NCBI GenBank assembly: GCA_018240595.1
Contig: JAFEFL010000004.1
Span: forward strand, 1 to 64,000
Reading direction: 5' to 3'
Origin: Pseudomonadota bacterium
GTDB lineage: Bacteria > Pseudomonadota > Alphaproteobacteria > Rhizobiales > Xanthobacteraceae
Length of the DNA stretch: 64,000 nt
Position 1 is the first letter of the stretch; the number at the start of each line of letters is the position of its first letter. The notes beneath the pieces were generated by a model. That model was not told where the DNA came from. It ran no database searches and saw only the letters and a list, made by a program, of their open reading frames with translations. The position numbers and the translations under genes are program-made. Shown here piece by piece: positions 45,255 through 56,314 of this stretch.

Positions 45255-45299
45255 GCATGGTCCCGAAAAGTGGGAACCGGTTTTCGGATAAGACCAAGC
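45255..45299. repeat. Family E hairpin, copy E2
   Basis: Outer arms CATGGTC/GACCAAG (one mismatch), inner CCGAAAA/TTTTCGG around GTGGGAACCGG. It begins 2 bp after the dnaX stop and ends before the ribosome site of ybaB. Confidence 0.9.
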
Positions 45300-45315
45300 G
45301 CCAGGGAGAAAAGTG

Positions 45316-45633
45316 ATGCGCGATTTCATGGGCATGATGAAGCAGGCCGCGCAGCTGCAATCGAAGATGCAGGAGATGCAGGCCGAGCTCGACACGATCG
45401 AGGTCGAAGGCGTCGCCGGAGCCGGACTGGTGCTGGTCAAGCTCACCGCCAAGGGCGATCTCAAGCACGTCCATATCGACATATCGCTGATGAAGGATTC
45501 CGAGAAGGAAGTGCTCGAGGACCTGCTGGTCGCGGCGCATGCCGACGCCCGCCGCAAGGCCGAGGCCGTGCTCGCCGAGAAGATGAAGGCGATGACCGGC
45601 GGCCTGCCGCTGCCGCCGGGACTGTTGGGGTAA
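45316..45633 (+). CDS. ybaB: YbaB/EbfC family nucleoid-associated protein
   Basis: A 105-residue DNA-binding protein. ATG 45316 with GGGAGAAAAG upstream; GTG 45313 is possible. The N-terminal helix [20 protein letters not shown], the central [19 protein letters not shown] and the Gly/Pro-rich end LPLPPGLLG are typical. EbfC-like dimers bind DNA without strong sequence preference. Standard partner of recR and dnaX in this order. Confidence 0.95.
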   Translation: MRDFMGMMKQAAQLQSKMQEMQAELDTIEVEGVAGAGLVLVKLTAKGDLKHVHIDISLMKDSEKEVLEDLLVAAHADARRKAEAVLAEKMKAMTGGLPLPPGLLG

Positions 45634-45634
45634 G

Positions 45635-46240
45635 ATGCCCGCCGCTGTTGCCGGACCCGAAATCGAACGCCTGATCCAGCTCCTGGCGCGCCTACCGGGC
45701 CTTGGCCCGCGCTCGGCGCGCCGTGCCGCGCTGTTCCTGATCAAGAAGCGCGAGCAGGTGATGACGCCGCTCACCAACGCCCTGCAGACGGCACTGGAAA
45801 AGATCGTGGTGTGCAAGACCTGCGGCAATATCGACACCCAGGATCCGTGCACGGTGTGCACCGACGTGCGGCGCGATCAATCGATCCTCGTCGTCGTCGC
45901 CGACGTCGCCGACCTGTGGGCGCTGGAGCGCGCGCATGCCGTCAACGGCCGCTATCACGTGTTAGGGGGCACCTTGTCACCGCTCGACGGCGTCGGTCCG
46001 CAGGATCTGTCGATCGACGCGCTGGTCGCCCGCGCCCACGAGCCGCAGGTCAATGAAGTCATCCTGGCGCTCAATGCCACGGTCGACGGCCAGACCACCG
46101 CGCATTACATCACCGAGCTGCTCGCCGACGCCAATGTGAAGGTGACGCGGCTGGCGCATGGCGTGCCGGTCGGCGGCGAGCTCGATTACCTCGATGAAGG
46201 CACGCTGTCGGCGGCGATGAAACAGCGGACCTTGTTCTAG
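45635..46240 (+). CDS. recR: Recombination protein RecR
   Basis: A 201-residue RecFOR-pathway protein that loads RecA on gapped DNA. HhH motif [17 protein letters not shown] near 20, a Cys4 zinc finger CKTCGN ... PCTVC (about 57-72), a Toprim domain with [14 protein letters not shown], and a C-terminal [18 protein letters not shown] block. One base separates it from ybaB. Confidence 0.95.
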   Translation: MPAAVAGPEIERLIQLLARLPGLGPRSARRAALFLIKKREQVMTPLTNALQTALEKIVVCKTCGNIDTQDPCTVCTDVRRDQSILVVVADVADLWALERAHAVNGRYHVLGGTLSPLDGVGPQDLSIDALVARAHEPQVNEVILALNATVDGQTTAHYITELLADANVKVTRLAHGVPVGGELDYLDEGTLSAAMKQRTLF

Positions 46241-46267
46241 GTATTGTACCGAAGGCTGTTGATCCCC

Positions 46268-46750
46268 ATGTTGCAGCCTCATTCTCCGTTCATCCCCGCG
46301 AAAGCGGGGATCCAGGCGCCCAAAATAATCGCTTCAGTGTTTCGCTCCTGGGCCCCCGCTTTCGCGGGGGCGAACGGAGTATGGATTGCCGTCTTTCTGC
46401 TGTTAGCCAATGCTGTAAACGCGCAGCCAACGGCCCAGGACTCCCTCAAGCCCGGCGACACCATCACCGGCAAGCTGCGGCAGGTGGAGACGCGGCATCC
46501 GAACGGCACGCTGCTGCGCGCCTGGCAGATCGTCTCCGATGCGCCGAAGCCGCTCGCCAAGCCCGACGAGTTCTGCGACGGACCGCCGAAGACGTTTCAC
46601 CTGCTCGTCAGCAAGAACCCGGCGCTGGAAAAGCGCCTGCGGCAGTTGCGCGGCAAGACCATTTCGATCGAGGCCGAGAGCTTCTTCTGCTCCGAGACGG
46701 CCTGGCACATCGGCGACGCCGTCGTCGGCCAGTGGCGGCTCAAGCCGTAG
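46268..46750 (+). CDS. Hypothetical exported protein with repeat-encoded N-terminus
   Basis: A 160-residue frame from ATG 46268 (a start at 46244 is possible). Residues 2-37 are translated from palindromic repeat D1; the real protein begins about residue 38, where GVWIAVFLLLANAVNA is a signal-like hydrophobic stretch with an NA-QP cut. The mature part (LKPGDTITGKLRQVETRHPN, CDGPPKTFHLLVSKNP, SFFCSETAWHIGDAVV) has two cysteines and looks like a small periplasmic beta-domain protein. No start codon lies between the repeat and the hydrophobic stretch, so the repeat may have replaced the original 5' end. Function unknown. Confidence 0.6.
   Translation: MLQPHSPFIPAKAGIQAPKIIASVFRSWAPAFAGANGVWIAVFLLLANAVNAQPTAQDSLKPGDTITGKLRQVETRHPNGTLLRAWQIVSDAPKPLAKPDEFCDGPPKTFHLLVSKNPALEKRLRQLRGKTISIEAESFFCSETAWHIGDAVVGQWRLKP
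46287..46377. repeat. Family D palindromic repeat, copy D1
   Basis: CCCGCGAAAGCGGGG and CCCCCGCTTTCGCGGGGG hairpins joined by about 40 variable bases, with flanks CGTTCATC ... GCGAACGG. Copy D2 is at 61877. Here it lies in-frame inside the 5' part of the hypothetical gene at 46268. Confidence 0.88.
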
Positions 46751-46754
46751 GCGC

Positions 46755-47654
46755 TCAAGGCCCGGCGTGCACGCGCTCGCGAAATTCGCTCGGCGACAGG
46801 CCGGTGGCGACCGTGAAAGTGCGGGTGAAATAGGCCGGGTCGTTGAAGCCGAGCGCATAGGCGATCTTCGACACCGGGGTGTTGGTGTAGACGAGCTGGC
46901 GCCGCGCCTCGCGCACCACGCGGTCCCGGATCATATGCGAAGCCGGGCAGCCGAATGCCTCGCGCGTCAGCCGTGACAGATGCGTTGGCGTTACCCCGAG
47001 CGCGGCGGCATAACGCGCCACCGGCCAGTGCTCGCGATAGTGTTCGTCGATCAGGCCGCCGAAGCGATCGACCAGCCCGGCGCCGGCGCCGGCGCTTGGC
47101 GCGCCCGGCGAGGCCTTGGCCGAGAGCTGACGGGCCACCAGCCCGAGCAAGGTCGCCGACAGCGCTTTCAGCACATGGGCGCGGGCGAAATGGCGGCTGC
47201 CATATTCGGCGAAGATCTCCTGCATCAGCCGGCGCATCGCGGGTGTCGCGCGCAGCAGCGCCGGTTCGGACAAGGTTCGTGACAGGCCATCCGGCGCTCT
47301 CAGCACCTCGTCGAGAATCTCGGTGGCGATCGTCACCACCCATCCCTGGGTGCCCTTGGCGAACCGATAGCCGTGCACGTGGCCCGCCGGCACATTGACC
47401 GCGGTCATGGCCCTGAGCCGGTAATCGCGGCCTTCCATGGTGGCATGGCCGCCGCCGCGGGCGATCAGCAGCACCTGGTGCAGGCGGCCGTGGCGGTGCG
47501 GCGGAAACTGCCAGTCGTGCCGCACCGAGCGCGCGGCCAGTGTTTCGCAATGCACCACGTCCGGCAGGTCCCGGACCTCGCCGAACAGGTTGTAGGACAG
47601 GATCGCGGGCAGGACCGAGGGCCGGATCCGGGGTTTGAGGCGCGCGCGAGGCAT
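46755..47654 (-). CDS. pobR: AraC family regulator, likely PobR
   Basis: A 299-residue regulator: N-terminal cupin (about 40-110, HRHGRLHQVLLIARGGG) and C-terminal double HTH (about 215-295) with VARYAAALGVTPTHLSRLTREA and VSKIAYALGFNDPAYFTRTF. ATG 47654 is used; ATG 47690 is possible. It is divergent from pobA, and AraC-type PobR proteins are known from alphaproteobacteria as 4-hydroxybenzoate-responsive activators. A palindrome CGTCAAA-N5-TTTGACG lies just upstream of pobA. Confidence 0.85.
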   Translation of the reverse strand: MPRARLKPRIRPSVLPAILSYNLFGEVRDLPDVVHCETLAARSVRHDWQFPPHRHGRLHQVLLIARGGGHATMEGRDYRLRAMTAVNVPAGHVHGYRFAKGTQGWVVTIATEILDEVLRAPDGLSRTLSEPALLRATPAMRRLMQEIFAEYGSRHFARAHVLKALSATLLGLVARQLSAKASPGAPSAGAGAGLVDRFGGLIDEHYREHWPVARYAAALGVTPTHLSRLTREAFGCPASHMIRDRVVREARRQLVYTNTPVSKIAYALGFNDPAYFTRTFTVATGLSPSEFRERVHAGP

Positions 47655-47721
47655 GTTCGATTTGTACAAGACATCGTTGCCCCGATCCATTGCCCCGATG
47701 GCCCGCGGCAGCCCAGATTAG

Positions 47722-48939
<1,218 letters not shown>

Positions 48940-48950
48940 TCTTCCTTCAC

Positions 48951-49083
48951 CTCCCCCTGGAGGGGGGAGGTCGATCGCGCGTCAGCGCGATCGGGAGGGG
49001 GTGAAGCTGTAGGCGATGCCGCGTCACCCCACCCCGGCTCGCATCTTCAATGCTCGCCGACCCTCCCCCTCCAGGGGAGGGTA
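48951..49083. repeat. Family B palindromic repeat, copy B2
   Basis: CTCCCCCTGGAGGGGGGAG start, inner inverted repeat GATCGCGC-GTCA-GCGCGATC, and CCTCCCCCTCCAGGGGAGGG end. It separates the converging pobA and AmpG-like genes. Confidence 0.88.
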
Positions 49084-49086
49084 AGT

Positions 49087-50454
49087 TCAGTTCTTCTGCC
49101 TCGCCTTGTCCAGCGGCGCGAAATGGCCGCGGCTTTGCAGGAACGCGAGCAGCAGCATGCCAGGGATCGCCGCCAGCGCGCAGATCACGAAGAACCACAC
49201 CCAGCCGGTGGCACTGACGATGTAGCCGGCAGTCGCCGATAAGTAAGTGCGGCCGACGGCGGCGAGCGCGGTCAGCAATGCGTATTGCGTCGCCGTGTGC
49301 AGCGGGTTGCGGCACAGCGCCGAGAGGTACGCCACATAGATCACGGTGCCGATGGCGCTGGTGAAGTTTTCGCACGTGATGGCGAAGGTCAGCCAGGCGA
49401 TGTCGTGGCCGACCATGGCCTGCCAGGAGAAGGCGAGGTTGGCGCTGGCCTGCAGGAAGCTGGCGATCCACATACTGGTAACCAGCGGAAAGGCGCGTGC
49501 CACATAGCCGCCGGCGAAGCCGCCGACGATGGTGGCGACGAAGCCGACGCCCTTGATAATGGTGGCGTATTCGTTGCGCGTGAAGCCGAGATCGACGGCG
49601 AAGGGTCCGGTCATGACGCCGGCCAGCGCGTCGGTCAGCTTGAACAGCACGACGAAGCACAGCACGACCAGGGCGATGACGACGCCTTCGCGCAGGAAGA
49701 AGTCCTGGAAGGCGCCCGTGATGGTGCGGGCAAGGCGCGTCAGCGGCGGCTCGCCCTTGTGCGCGGCCTCGGCGCCGGCGGATTTGTCCGGCTCGCGGGC
49801 CAGCAGCGTCGTCAGCATGCCGACGACGACCAGCGCCGCCATGGCGACGTAGCTGGCGCTCCACGCGCCCTGCTTGGAAAAGCCGAAGGCCTGGAAGCCG
49901 CTGACCATGTAGAGCGCGCCGGCGCTGGAGGCGAGCATGGCGACGCGATAGGCCGCGACATAGGAGGCCATGCCGGCGGCCTGTTCTTCCTCTGGCAGGC
50001 TTTCGACGCGGAACGCATCGACGACGATGTCCTGTGTCGCCGAGGCGGCAGCGACCACCAGCGCGCCGAGCGCGACGGCGAAGGGCGCCGTCATCGGATC
50101 GTGCAGGCCGAGATAGAAGATCGCCGCCATCAGCAGGATCTGCGACAGCAGCAGCCAGCCGCGGCGGCGGCCGAGCCAGCGTCCGAGCAGCGGCACGTCG
50201 AGCGCATCGACCAGCGGCGCCCAGAGGAATTTGATGGTGTAGGGCGTGCCGACCAGCGCGAACAGGCCGATGGTTTTCAGATCGACGCCGACCTCGGCCG
50301 CCCAGAACAGCAGCGTCGAACTCGACAGCGCCAGCGGCAGGCCGGACGAGAAGCCGAGGAACAGGACGATGAGCACACGCGGCTTGAGATAGACCGCGAG
50401 GCCCTCGGTGAAGGAGCGGCGGGGCGCGGCGGCGGCTTCGGGCGTGGCGGGCAT
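49087..50454 (-). CDS. AmpG-like muropeptide MFS permease
   Basis: A 455-residue major facilitator protein with twelve predicted helices. The first segment RVLIVLFLGFSSGLPLALSSSTLLFWAAE and KFLWAPLVDALD belong to the AmpG family, which imports GlcNAc-anhydro-MurNAc peptides for wall recycling and beta-lactamase signalling. The loop GRRRGWLLLSQI is the A-like motif. A cytosolic tail of about 20 residues follows the last helix. Flanked by family B repeats on both sides. Confidence 0.85.
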   Translation of the reverse strand: MPATPEAAAAPRRSFTEGLAVYLKPRVLIVLFLGFSSGLPLALSSSTLLFWAAEVGVDLKTIGLFALVGTPYTIKFLWAPLVDALDVPLLGRWLGRRRGWLLLSQILLMAAIFYLGLHDPMTAPFAVALGALVVAAASATQDIVVDAFRVESLPEEEQAAGMASYVAAYRVAMLASSAGALYMVSGFQAFGFSKQGAWSASYVAMAALVVVGMLTTLLAREPDKSAGAEAAHKGEPPLTRLARTITGAFQDFFLREGVVIALVVLCFVVLFKLTDALAGVMTGPFAVDLGFTRNEYATIIKGVGFVATIVGGFAGGYVARAFPLVTSMWIASFLQASANLAFSWQAMVGHDIAWLTFAITCENFTSAIGTVIYVAYLSALCRNPLHTATQYALLTALAAVGRTYLSATAGYIVSATGWVWFFVICALAAIPGMLLLAFLQSRGHFAPLDKARQKN

Positions 50455-50469
50455 TGTGCTCTTTCTTCA

Positions 50470-50581
50470 CCTCTCCCCTTGGGGGAGAGGTCGACGCGCG
50501 AAGCGCGTCGGGAGAGGGGGTTATAGCACCGAGAGACTTGTAAACCCCTCTCCCCAACCCTCTCCCCACAGGGGAGAGGGG
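50470..50581. repeat. Family B palindromic repeat, copy B3
   Basis: CTCTCCCCTTGGGGGAGAGG start, inner stem GACGCGC-GAA-GCGCGTC, CCCTCTCCCCACAGGGGAGAGGG end. It lies between rmuC and the AmpG-like gene on the minus strand. Confidence 0.88.
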
Positions 50582-50608
50582 GCGCACAGAGTGCGAGGCG
50601 CAGCAGAG

Positions 50609-51736
50609 CTACTCCCCCGCGACCTTGCGCACCGGCGCGGCAATGACCTCGGCGGTGGCCGGGGTGTCGGCGTCGAAATCGAGGCCCTCGATCTTGCCGG
50701 CGCGCTTCTCGATCTTGCCGGTCGAGATCAGGATCTGGTCGATGTCGGCATTGGCCTGGTTGAAATGCGACTGCAGCTTGCGCACGCGGTCGCTCAGCAG
50801 GCTGACGTCCTTGAGCATCATGCCGACCTCGGTGCGGATCTGGTCGGCCGCTTCGCGCATCGCGGCGTCCTTGCGCACCTGCTTGATGACCTGAATCGCC
50901 ATCACCATGAGAGTCGGCGATACGATCATGACGCGGGCGCGTTGCGCCTTCTGCACCAGGTCGTCGAACTGCTCGTGCAGATCGGCATAGACCGACTCCG
51001 ACGGAATGAACATCAGCGCGATGTCCTGGGTTTCGCCGGGAATGAGATATTTGCCGGCGATGTCGGAGACGTGCTTGGCGATGTCGGTGCGCACGCGCGC
51101 CGCCGCCAGCTTGCGTTCCTCGTCGGTCTGCGCGTCGCGCAAAGCCGTCATGGCTTCCAGCGGAAACTTGGCGTCGATCACCAGTGGCCCGGAGTCGGGC
51201 ATGAACACAACGCAATCCGGCTTGGTGCGGTTGGTCAGCGTGTACTGGAATTCATAGGCGCCCTTGGGCAGCACATCGGCGACGATGGCCTCGAGCTGGC
51301 CCTGGCCGAAGGCGCCGCGCGACTGCTTGTTGCTCAGCACGCTCTGCAGCGACGTCACGGTCGACGACAACTCGGTGATGTTCTTCTGCGCCTGATCGAT
51401 GACGGCAAGGCGCGAATGCAGCGCCTGCAAATGATCGGACGTGTGCTTGGCGGTGGTCTTCATCGACTCGCCGAGGTTCTGGCTCACCGCGTCGAGCCGG
51501 GTGTTGACCGTCTGCGCCAGCTGGCCGTGCGCGTTCTGCAGCCACGATCCCATGGCATCGAGCCGGGCATTGAGCTCGCGCAGCCGCTGCTCGCTCTCCG
51601 GGTCGGTCACCGGCGGCTTCGGCCGCAGCAGGATGACGAGGATGGCGACGACGCCGACGGCGAGCGCGGCGAGCACGCCCAAGGCCACGGGCAGGGCGGC
51701 GGGGGACTGCAAAAGGTCGTTCAGGGTTTCGGTCAT
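50609..51736 (-). CDS. rmuC: DNA recombination protein RmuC homolog
   Basis: A 375-residue protein with one N-terminal helix (about 16-38), a coiled coil (about 50-140) and the RmuC nuclease-like domain (about 150-320), including [24 protein letters not shown], where Asp and Lys resemble a PD-(D/E)XK active site. RmuC limits inversions at short repeats, which is interesting in a genome full of them. Divergent from def. Confidence 0.9.
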   Translation of the reverse strand: MTETLNDLLQSPAALPVALGVLAALAVGVVAILVILLRPKPPVTDPESEQRLRELNARLDAMGSWLQNAHGQLAQTVNTRLDAVSQNLGESMKTTAKHTSDHLQALHSRLAVIDQAQKNITELSSTVTSLQSVLSNKQSRGAFGQGQLEAIVADVLPKGAYEFQYTLTNRTKPDCVVFMPDSGPLVIDAKFPLEAMTALRDAQTDEERKLAAARVRTDIAKHVSDIAGKYLIPGETQDIALMFIPSESVYADLHEQFDDLVQKAQRARVMIVSPTLMVMAIQVIKQVRKDAAMREAADQIRTEVGMMLKDVSLLSDRVRKLQSHFNQANADIDQILISTGKIEKRAGKIEGLDFDADTPATAEVIAAPVRKVAGE

Positions 51737-51863
51737 GGCCGGGTTTTACCTCGATTCGAGGCCGGAGGGAACGAAGAGCGAACGGGCGCCCGGCCGGGCC
51801 GAAAACGCTCCATTTTGGCCCGTTTCCGTTGACCTTCCGCCCGCCAGCCCTTACATCGCCGCC

Positions 51864-52421
51864 ATGGCGATCCGCGACATTCTCATCATCCCGGAAAAGA
51901 AGCTCCGGCTGAAATCCGAGCCGATCAAGGCGTTCGACAAGCCGCTGCGCGCGCTGGTCGACGACATGTTCGAGACCATGTACGAGGCGCCCGGTATCGG
52001 GCTCGCCGCGATCCAGATCGGCGAGCCGGTCCGCGTCATCACCCTCGACGTCGCCAAGAAGGACGACCCGAAGGAACCGCAGGTCTTCATCAATCCGGAG
52101 ATCGTGTGGTCGTCGGACGAGACCTCGACCTACGAGGAAGGCTGCCTGTCGATCCCGGAGTACTACGAGGAGGTCGAGCGGCCGGCCAAGGTGCGGGTGA
52201 AGTATTTCGATGCCGACGGCAAGGCGCATGAGGTGGAGGCCGACGGCCTGCTCGCCACCTGCCTGCAGCACGAGATCGACCACATCAACGGCGTCTTGTT
52301 CATCGACCACATTTCCAAGCTGAAGCGCGACATGGTGATCAAGAAATTCACCAAGGCCGCCAAGAAGGGCGTGTCGCCCGCGCTCGCCAAAGACAAAGAG
52401 CCGTCGCATCATATTGGGTAG
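51864..52421 (+). CDS. def: Peptide deformylase
   Basis: A 185-residue metalloenzyme removing the N-formyl group from new proteins. ATG 51864. All three motifs: [10 protein letters not shown] near 45, EGCLSIP near 93 (metal Cys) and [11 protein letters not shown] near 137. C-terminal tail is Lys-rich. First gene of a def-fmt-(acetyltransferase)-(unknown)-truA run. Confidence 0.95.
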   Translation: MAIRDILIIPEKKLRLKSEPIKAFDKPLRALVDDMFETMYEAPGIGLAAIQIGEPVRVITLDVAKKDDPKEPQVFINPEIVWSSDETSTYEEGCLSIPEYYEEVERPAKVRVKYFDADGKAHEVEADGLLATCLQHEIDHINGVLFIDHISKLKRDMVIKKFTKAAKKGVSPALAKDKEPSHHIG

Positions 52422-52430
52422 CTTTCTTTT

Positions 52431-52527
52431 CCCTCCCCCCTTGTGGGGGAGGGTTAGGGAGGGGGGTAGCTGCGATGCGCACCGCCACGACCCCCACCCC
52501 CGACCCCTCCCCACAAGGGGGAGGGGA
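52431..52527. repeat. Family B palindromic repeat, copy B4
   Basis: CCCTCCCCCCTTGTGGGGGAGGG start and CCCCTCCCCACAAGGGGGAGGGG end; the middle is not palindromic as in the other copies. It separates def and fmt. Confidence 0.85.
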
Positions 52528-52544
52528 GTTACAGAGCCCGCCTC

Positions 52545-53468
52545 ATGCCCCTCCGCCTCATCTTCATGGGCACGCCGGATTTCGCGGTGCCGACCTTGCT
52601 GGCGCTGCACGCCGCCGGCCATAACATCGTCGCGGTCTATACGCGCGCGGCCAAGCCCGGCGGCCGCCGCGGCCTCGAACTGGTGCCGACGCCGGTCGAG
52701 CGCGAAGCCGCCAAACTCGGCCTCAAGGTGCTGACGCCGAAATCGCTGCGCAACGACGAGGCGCAGGCCGAGTTCGCCGCCTTCGACGCCGATGCCGCCA
52801 TCGTCGTCGCCTATGGCCTGATCCTGCCGAAACCCATTCTCGATGCGCCGCGGCTCGGCTGCTTCAACGTCCATGCCTCGCTGCTGCCGCGCTGGCGCGG
52901 CGCCGCGCCGATCCATCGCGCCATCATGGCCGGCGATGCCGAGACCGGCGTTACCATCATGCAAATGGACGAGGGCCTCGATACCGGCGCGATGATGATG
53001 CGCGAGGCGATGCCGATTGCCGCCGACGCCACGACGGGCGAACTGCACGATGCGCTCGCCGCGATGGGCGCGCGGCTGATGCCGGTGGCGCTCGCCGCCG
53101 CCGATCGCGGCTCGCTCAAGCCGACGCCGCAGCCGGAAGGCGGCGTCACTTACGCCGAGAAGATCACCAAGGCCGAAGCGCGCATCGACTGGTCGCGGCC
53201 GGCGCGCGCCGTGCACAACCACATTCGCGGTCTGTCGCCGTTTCCCGGCGCGTGGTTCGAGTTCGATGGTGCGCGGGTCAAGGTGCTGCGCTCCACGCTG
53301 GGTTCTGGCTCCGGCGCCCCGGGCACCGCGCTGGACGACGCTCTCACCATCGCCTGCGGCGATGGCGCGGTGCGCCTCGTCCAGGTGCAGCGCGAGGGCA
53401 AGAAGGCCATGAGCGCCGAGGAATTCCTGCGCGGCAATGCATTGAAAAAGGGAACGGCGCTGTCATGA
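52545..53468 (+). CDS. fmt: Methionyl-tRNA formyltransferase
   Basis: A 307-residue enzyme that formylates initiator Met-t[18 protein letters not shown] start, catalytic [14 protein letters not shown] with Asn/His near 108, and the C-terminal tRNA-binding domain (about 205-300; [11 protein letters not shown]). Its stop overlaps the next ATG by four bases (ATGA). Confidence 0.95.
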   Translation: MPLRLIFMGTPDFAVPTLLALHAAGHNIVAVYTRAAKPGGRRGLELVPTPVEREAAKLGLKVLTPKSLRNDEAQAEFAAFDADAAIVVAYGLILPKPILDAPRLGCFNVHASLLPRWRGAAPIHRAIMAGDAETGVTIMQMDEGLDTGAMMMREAMPIAADATTGELHDALAAMGARLMPVALAAADRGSLKPTPQPEGGVTYAEKITKAEARIDWSRPARAVHNHIRGLSPFPGAWFEFDGARVKVLRSTLGSGSGAPGTALDDALTIACGDGAVRLVQVQREGKKAMSAEEFLRGNALKKGTALS

Positions 53469-53968
53469 GCCCCGCTGTTCGCGCCGAAACACCGGCCGAT
53501 TTCGCCGCCATCCGCGCGATCAACACCGTTGCCTTTGGCGGCGCGCAGGAAGCCGTGCTGGTCGATGCGTTGCGCGATGGCGGCGATCTGGTGCTGTCGC
53601 TGGTGGCGGAAGCGGGTGACGATATCTTCGGCCACGTCGCGTTCTCGCGCATGCAGGTCGAGCAGGCTGGCCGCGCCGCGCCGGCGGTCTCGCTCGCGCC
53701 ACTCGCCGTGCGCCCGGAGTATCAACGCAGGGGCCTCGGAACGGCGCTGGTGCAAGGCGGCCTGAAGCAGCTTGCCGCGGACGGCGAGTCCCTGGTCTTC
53801 GTTCTCGGCGAGCCTGAGTATTACGGCCGCTTCGGCTTCACGGCAGCGCACGCCGCGCGCTTCGTCTCGCCTTACGCCGGGCCGTATTTCCAGTCCCTGG
53901 CGCTGTCGCCGCAAGCGCCGTCGTCCGGCGCCGTGCGCTACGCGCGCGCTTTCGCGGCCTTGTCCTGA
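53465..53968 (+). CDS. GNAT family N-acetyltransferase
   Basis: A 167-residue acetyltransferase with the acetyl-CoA loop [19 protein letters not shown] near 84-102 and [16 protein letters not shown], the YhbS-type C-terminal block. It starts within the fmt stop and is probably translated with it. Substrate unknown; YhbS-type proteins are linked to small-molecule or protein acetylation. Confidence 0.88.
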   Translation: MSPAVRAETPADFAAIRAINTVAFGGAQEAVLVDALRDGGDLVLSLVAEAGDDIFGHVAFSRMQVEQAGRAAPAVSLAPLAVRPEYQRRGLGTALVQGGLKQLAADGESLVFVLGEPEYYGRFGFTAAHAARFVSPYAGPYFQSLALSPQAPSSGAVRYARAFAALS

Positions 53969-53969
53969 C

Positions 53970-54764
53970 ATGCCCGGGGCCGGGCCCAGGGCTCTCTGTC
54001 TCGGCGTGCTGCTGGCCCTGACGCAATCTGCCTTCGCTCACCCGCTCTACCTCTCCGGCACCATCGGCAGCGCGCCGGTGCTGCTGATGATCGAGCGCAA
54101 CGACGAGGCCCTGTCCGGCTGGTATCTTTATTTGCGGCAGGGCAAGCAGATCCGCCTCGAAGGCAAGGTCGCGGCCGATGGCGCCTTTACGCTCGATGAA
54201 TTCGGCCGCGCCGCCTCGCAGAAGACCGGCCAGTTCGACGGCCGCATTGCGAGCGGACAATGGACCGGCACCTGGCGAAAGCCGGAGCAGCAGGCGATGT
54301 TGCCGCTGCGCCTGACCGAAAGCGCCGATACGCTCGCCGGACTGAGCGGCCGCTTTACTTGCGCCACCAAGAAGCTCGATCGCGAATTCGGCTACACCTA
54401 CCGCCACACTTTGACATTGCAGGTTTCTCATGGCGCGGTGAAGGCCTTCGACGTCAAGCGCGGCGAGACCGGAACGCATGGCGAGGACCAGGCCTGCGTC
54501 ATCGCCTTGAGCGATATGAGCCAGGAAAAATCCGACGCCGGCATTCTCCTGCGGACGCACGGCAGCAGCGCCGCCGAGACCGGCCCGCGCTGCACCATCC
54601 GCCTCATCGGCGCCGGCGATTATCTCTATGTGCAGATGGGCGACTGGACCGAGAGCGGCAATGACTGCCGCGGCGACGATGCGGCGATGTATTGCAGCCC
54701 GCGCAGCTTCTGGGCCGACATGATCGTCAACCGCAAGACGCGCGCTTGCGTCTCGGTGGAATAA
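53970..54764 (+). CDS. Exported protein of unknown function
   Basis: A 264-residue protein with a Sec signal ending AFA (about 23). One base separates it from the acetyltransferase stop, so it shares its mRNA. The mature part is beta-rich ([49 protein letters not shown]) with five cysteines in the C-terminal half (CATKK, QACVI, RCTIR, DCRGDD..YC, ACVSV region), implying disulfides. Repeated G-x-W-x-G and 'YLYxRxGKxIxLxG' resemble small periplasmic proteins of Gram-negative bacteria, but I know no function. Sits between translation genes fmt and truA. Confidence 0.7.
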   Translation: MPGAGPRALCLGVLLALTQSAFAHPLYLSGTIGSAPVLLMIERNDEALSGWYLYLRQGKQIRLEGKVAADGAFTLDEFGRAASQKTGQFDGRIASGQWTGTWRKPEQQAMLPLRLTESADTLAGLSGRFTCATKKLDREFGYTYRHTLTLQVSHGAVKAFDVKRGETGTHGEDQACVIALSDMSQEKSDAGILLRTHGSSAAETGPRCTIRLIGAGDYLYVQMGDWTESGNDCRGDDAAMYCSPRSFWADMIVNRKTRACVSVE

Positions 54765-54781
54765 GGGTACACCCAAGCCCC

Positions 54782-55528
54782 ATGCCGCGTTACAAACTCA
54801 CCATCGAATATGACGGCGCGCCGTTCTGCGGCTGGCAGTATCAGGCCGACCAGGTGACGGTGCAGGGCGTGCTGACAAATGCCGTCAAGGCGCTGTCGGG
54901 CGAGGACGTGCTGGTGCAGGGCGCCGGCCGCACCGATGCCGGCGTGCACGCGCGCGGGCAGGTGGCGCATGTCGATCTGGCCCGCGAGTGGCGGACCGAC
55001 ACGGTGCGCGACGCGCTCAATGCTCACCTGCGGCCGCATCCGGTCGCGGTGCTGAGCGCCGAACAGGTCGGCGACGATTTCAATGCGCGCATGTCGGCGA
55101 TCAAGCGGCATTACTTCTATCGCATCGTCAATCGCCGGCCGGACCTGACCTTCGACGTCAAATATGCCTGGCGCGTGGCGCGGCCGCTCGATGCAGACGC
55201 CATGCACGCGGCGGCGCAGCGTCTCGTCGGCAAGCACGACTTCACCACCTTCCGCTCCACCGAATGTCAGGCCAAGTCGCCGGACAAGACGCTCGACCGC
55301 CTCGACGTCACGCGCATCGGCGACGAGGTGCATGTCTTCGCTTCGGCGCGCTCGTTCCTGCACAATCAGGTGCGCTCGATGGTCGGCACCTTGATGAGCA
55401 CCGGCTTGACCGGCCCGGGTGCCTGGACCGCCGACGATATGACGCGGGCGCTGGAAGCGCGCGACCGCACCGCCTGCGGCCAGGTTGCGCCGCCGGACGG
55501 GCTGTATTTGATGAAAGTGGATTATTGA
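54782..55528 (+). CDS. truA: tRNA pseudouridine(38-40) synthase TruA
   Basis: A 248-residue enzyme. ATG 54782 ([21 protein letters not shown]). Catalytic Asp in [15 protein letters not shown] near 52. C-terminal block [14 protein letters not shown] and [13 protein letters not shown] is conserved. Upstream frame to 54692 is not used. Modifies the anticodon arm of many tRNAs. Confidence 0.95.
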   Translation: MPRYKLTIEYDGAPFCGWQYQADQVTVQGVLTNAVKALSGEDVLVQGAGRTDAGVHARGQVAHVDLAREWRTDTVRDALNAHLRPHPVAVLSAEQVGDDFNARMSAIKRHYFYRIVNRRPDLTFDVKYAWRVARPLDADAMHAAAQRLVGKHDFTTFRSTECQAKSPDKTLDRLDVTRIGDEVHVFASARSFLHNQVRSMVGTLMSTGLTGPGAWTADDMTRALEARDRTACGQVAPPDGLYLMKVDY

Positions 55529-55535
55529 TCTTTCT

Positions 55536-55665
55536 TCCCCTCTCCCGTGGGAGAGGGTGGCGAGCCCGAAGGGCGAGCCGGGTGAGGGGGCAGATTCTCG
55601 ATGAGCTTTGACCCCTCACCCGCCCTCGCTTCGCTCGGGCGCCCTCTCCCACAAGGGGAGAGGGA
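55536..55665. repeat. Family B palindromic repeat, copy B5
   Basis: CCCCTCTCCCGTGGGAGAGGG start, inner GCCC-GAA-GGGC stem, GGGTGAGGGGGC, and CCCTCTCCCACAAGGGGAGAGGG end. Near the truA stop and 80 bp before osmC. Confidence 0.85.
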
Positions 55666-55747
55666 AGGAGCGTGCCTTCCTGCAACGATCCTGCCCTGCC
55701 ATGCGTTACCCTGCTCGGGGTAGCGTTTTCAGCACAGGAGCAAGCTC

Positions 55748-56170
55748 ATGAGCACTTTCGGCACGGCGGTCTGGTCGGGCGGTTTGAAGGACGGCAAGGG
55801 CGCGATCTCGACCAAGAGCGGCGCGCTCAAGGATTATCCCTATGGCTTTGCTTCGCGCTTCGAAGGCAAGCCCGGCACCAATCCGGAAGAACTGATCGGC
55901 GCGGCGCATGCCGGCTGCTTCACCATGGCGCTGTCGCTGATCCTGAGCGAGGCCGGCCTCACCGCGGAGAAGATGGAAACCCAGGCCGATGTCACGCTGG
56001 TCAAGCAGGACGACGGCTTTGCCATCACCAAGGTGCATCTGACGCTGAAGGCGAAAATTCCCGGCGCCGACGACGCCAAGTTTCAGGAGCTCGCCGCCAA
56101 GGCCAAGGCCGGCTGCCCGGTGTCGAAGCTGCTCAAGGCGGAGATCACGCTGGACGCGAAGCTGGTTTAA
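55748..56170 (+). CDS. OsmC family peroxiredoxin-like protein
   Basis: A 140-residue protein with GTNPEELIGAAHAGCFTMALS (first catalytic Cys near 58) and KAKAGCPVSKLLKA (second near 122), the two-cysteine pattern of OsmC hydroperoxide reductases. Start ATG 55748 after CAGGAGCAAGCTC. Probably reduces organic hydroperoxides under stress. Single gene between repeats B5 and F. Confidence 0.92.
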   Translation: MSTFGTAVWSGGLKDGKGAISTKSGALKDYPYGFASRFEGKPGTNPEELIGAAHAGCFTMALSLILSEAGLTAEKMETQADVTLVKQDDGFAITKVHLTLKAKIPGADDAKFQELAAKAKAGCPVSKLLKAEITLDAKLV

Positions 56171-56174
56171 AACC

Positions 56175-56312
56175 TTGTCGTCCCGGGCGAGCGCGAAGCG
56201 CGAGGCCCGGGACCCATACCCCCCGGACTATCGAGAGGATTCGGCGTATGGGTCCCCGCCATAGGCGTTCTGAAAGAACGCCGTTCTTCGAACGGCTATG
56301 CGCGGGGACGAC
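56175..56312. repeat. Family F composite palindromic repeat
   Basis: CGTCGTCCCGGGC...GCCCGGGACCCATAC and GTATGGGTCCCCGCC...GCGGGGACGAC arms with an embedded module GGCGTTC..GAACGCC-GTTCTTCGAACGGCTATG (56263-56300). The embedded module recurs in repeat A4 (57569-57606), so two different families share it. Between osmC and dapE, which converge. Confidence 0.85.
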
Positions 56313-56314
56313 AG

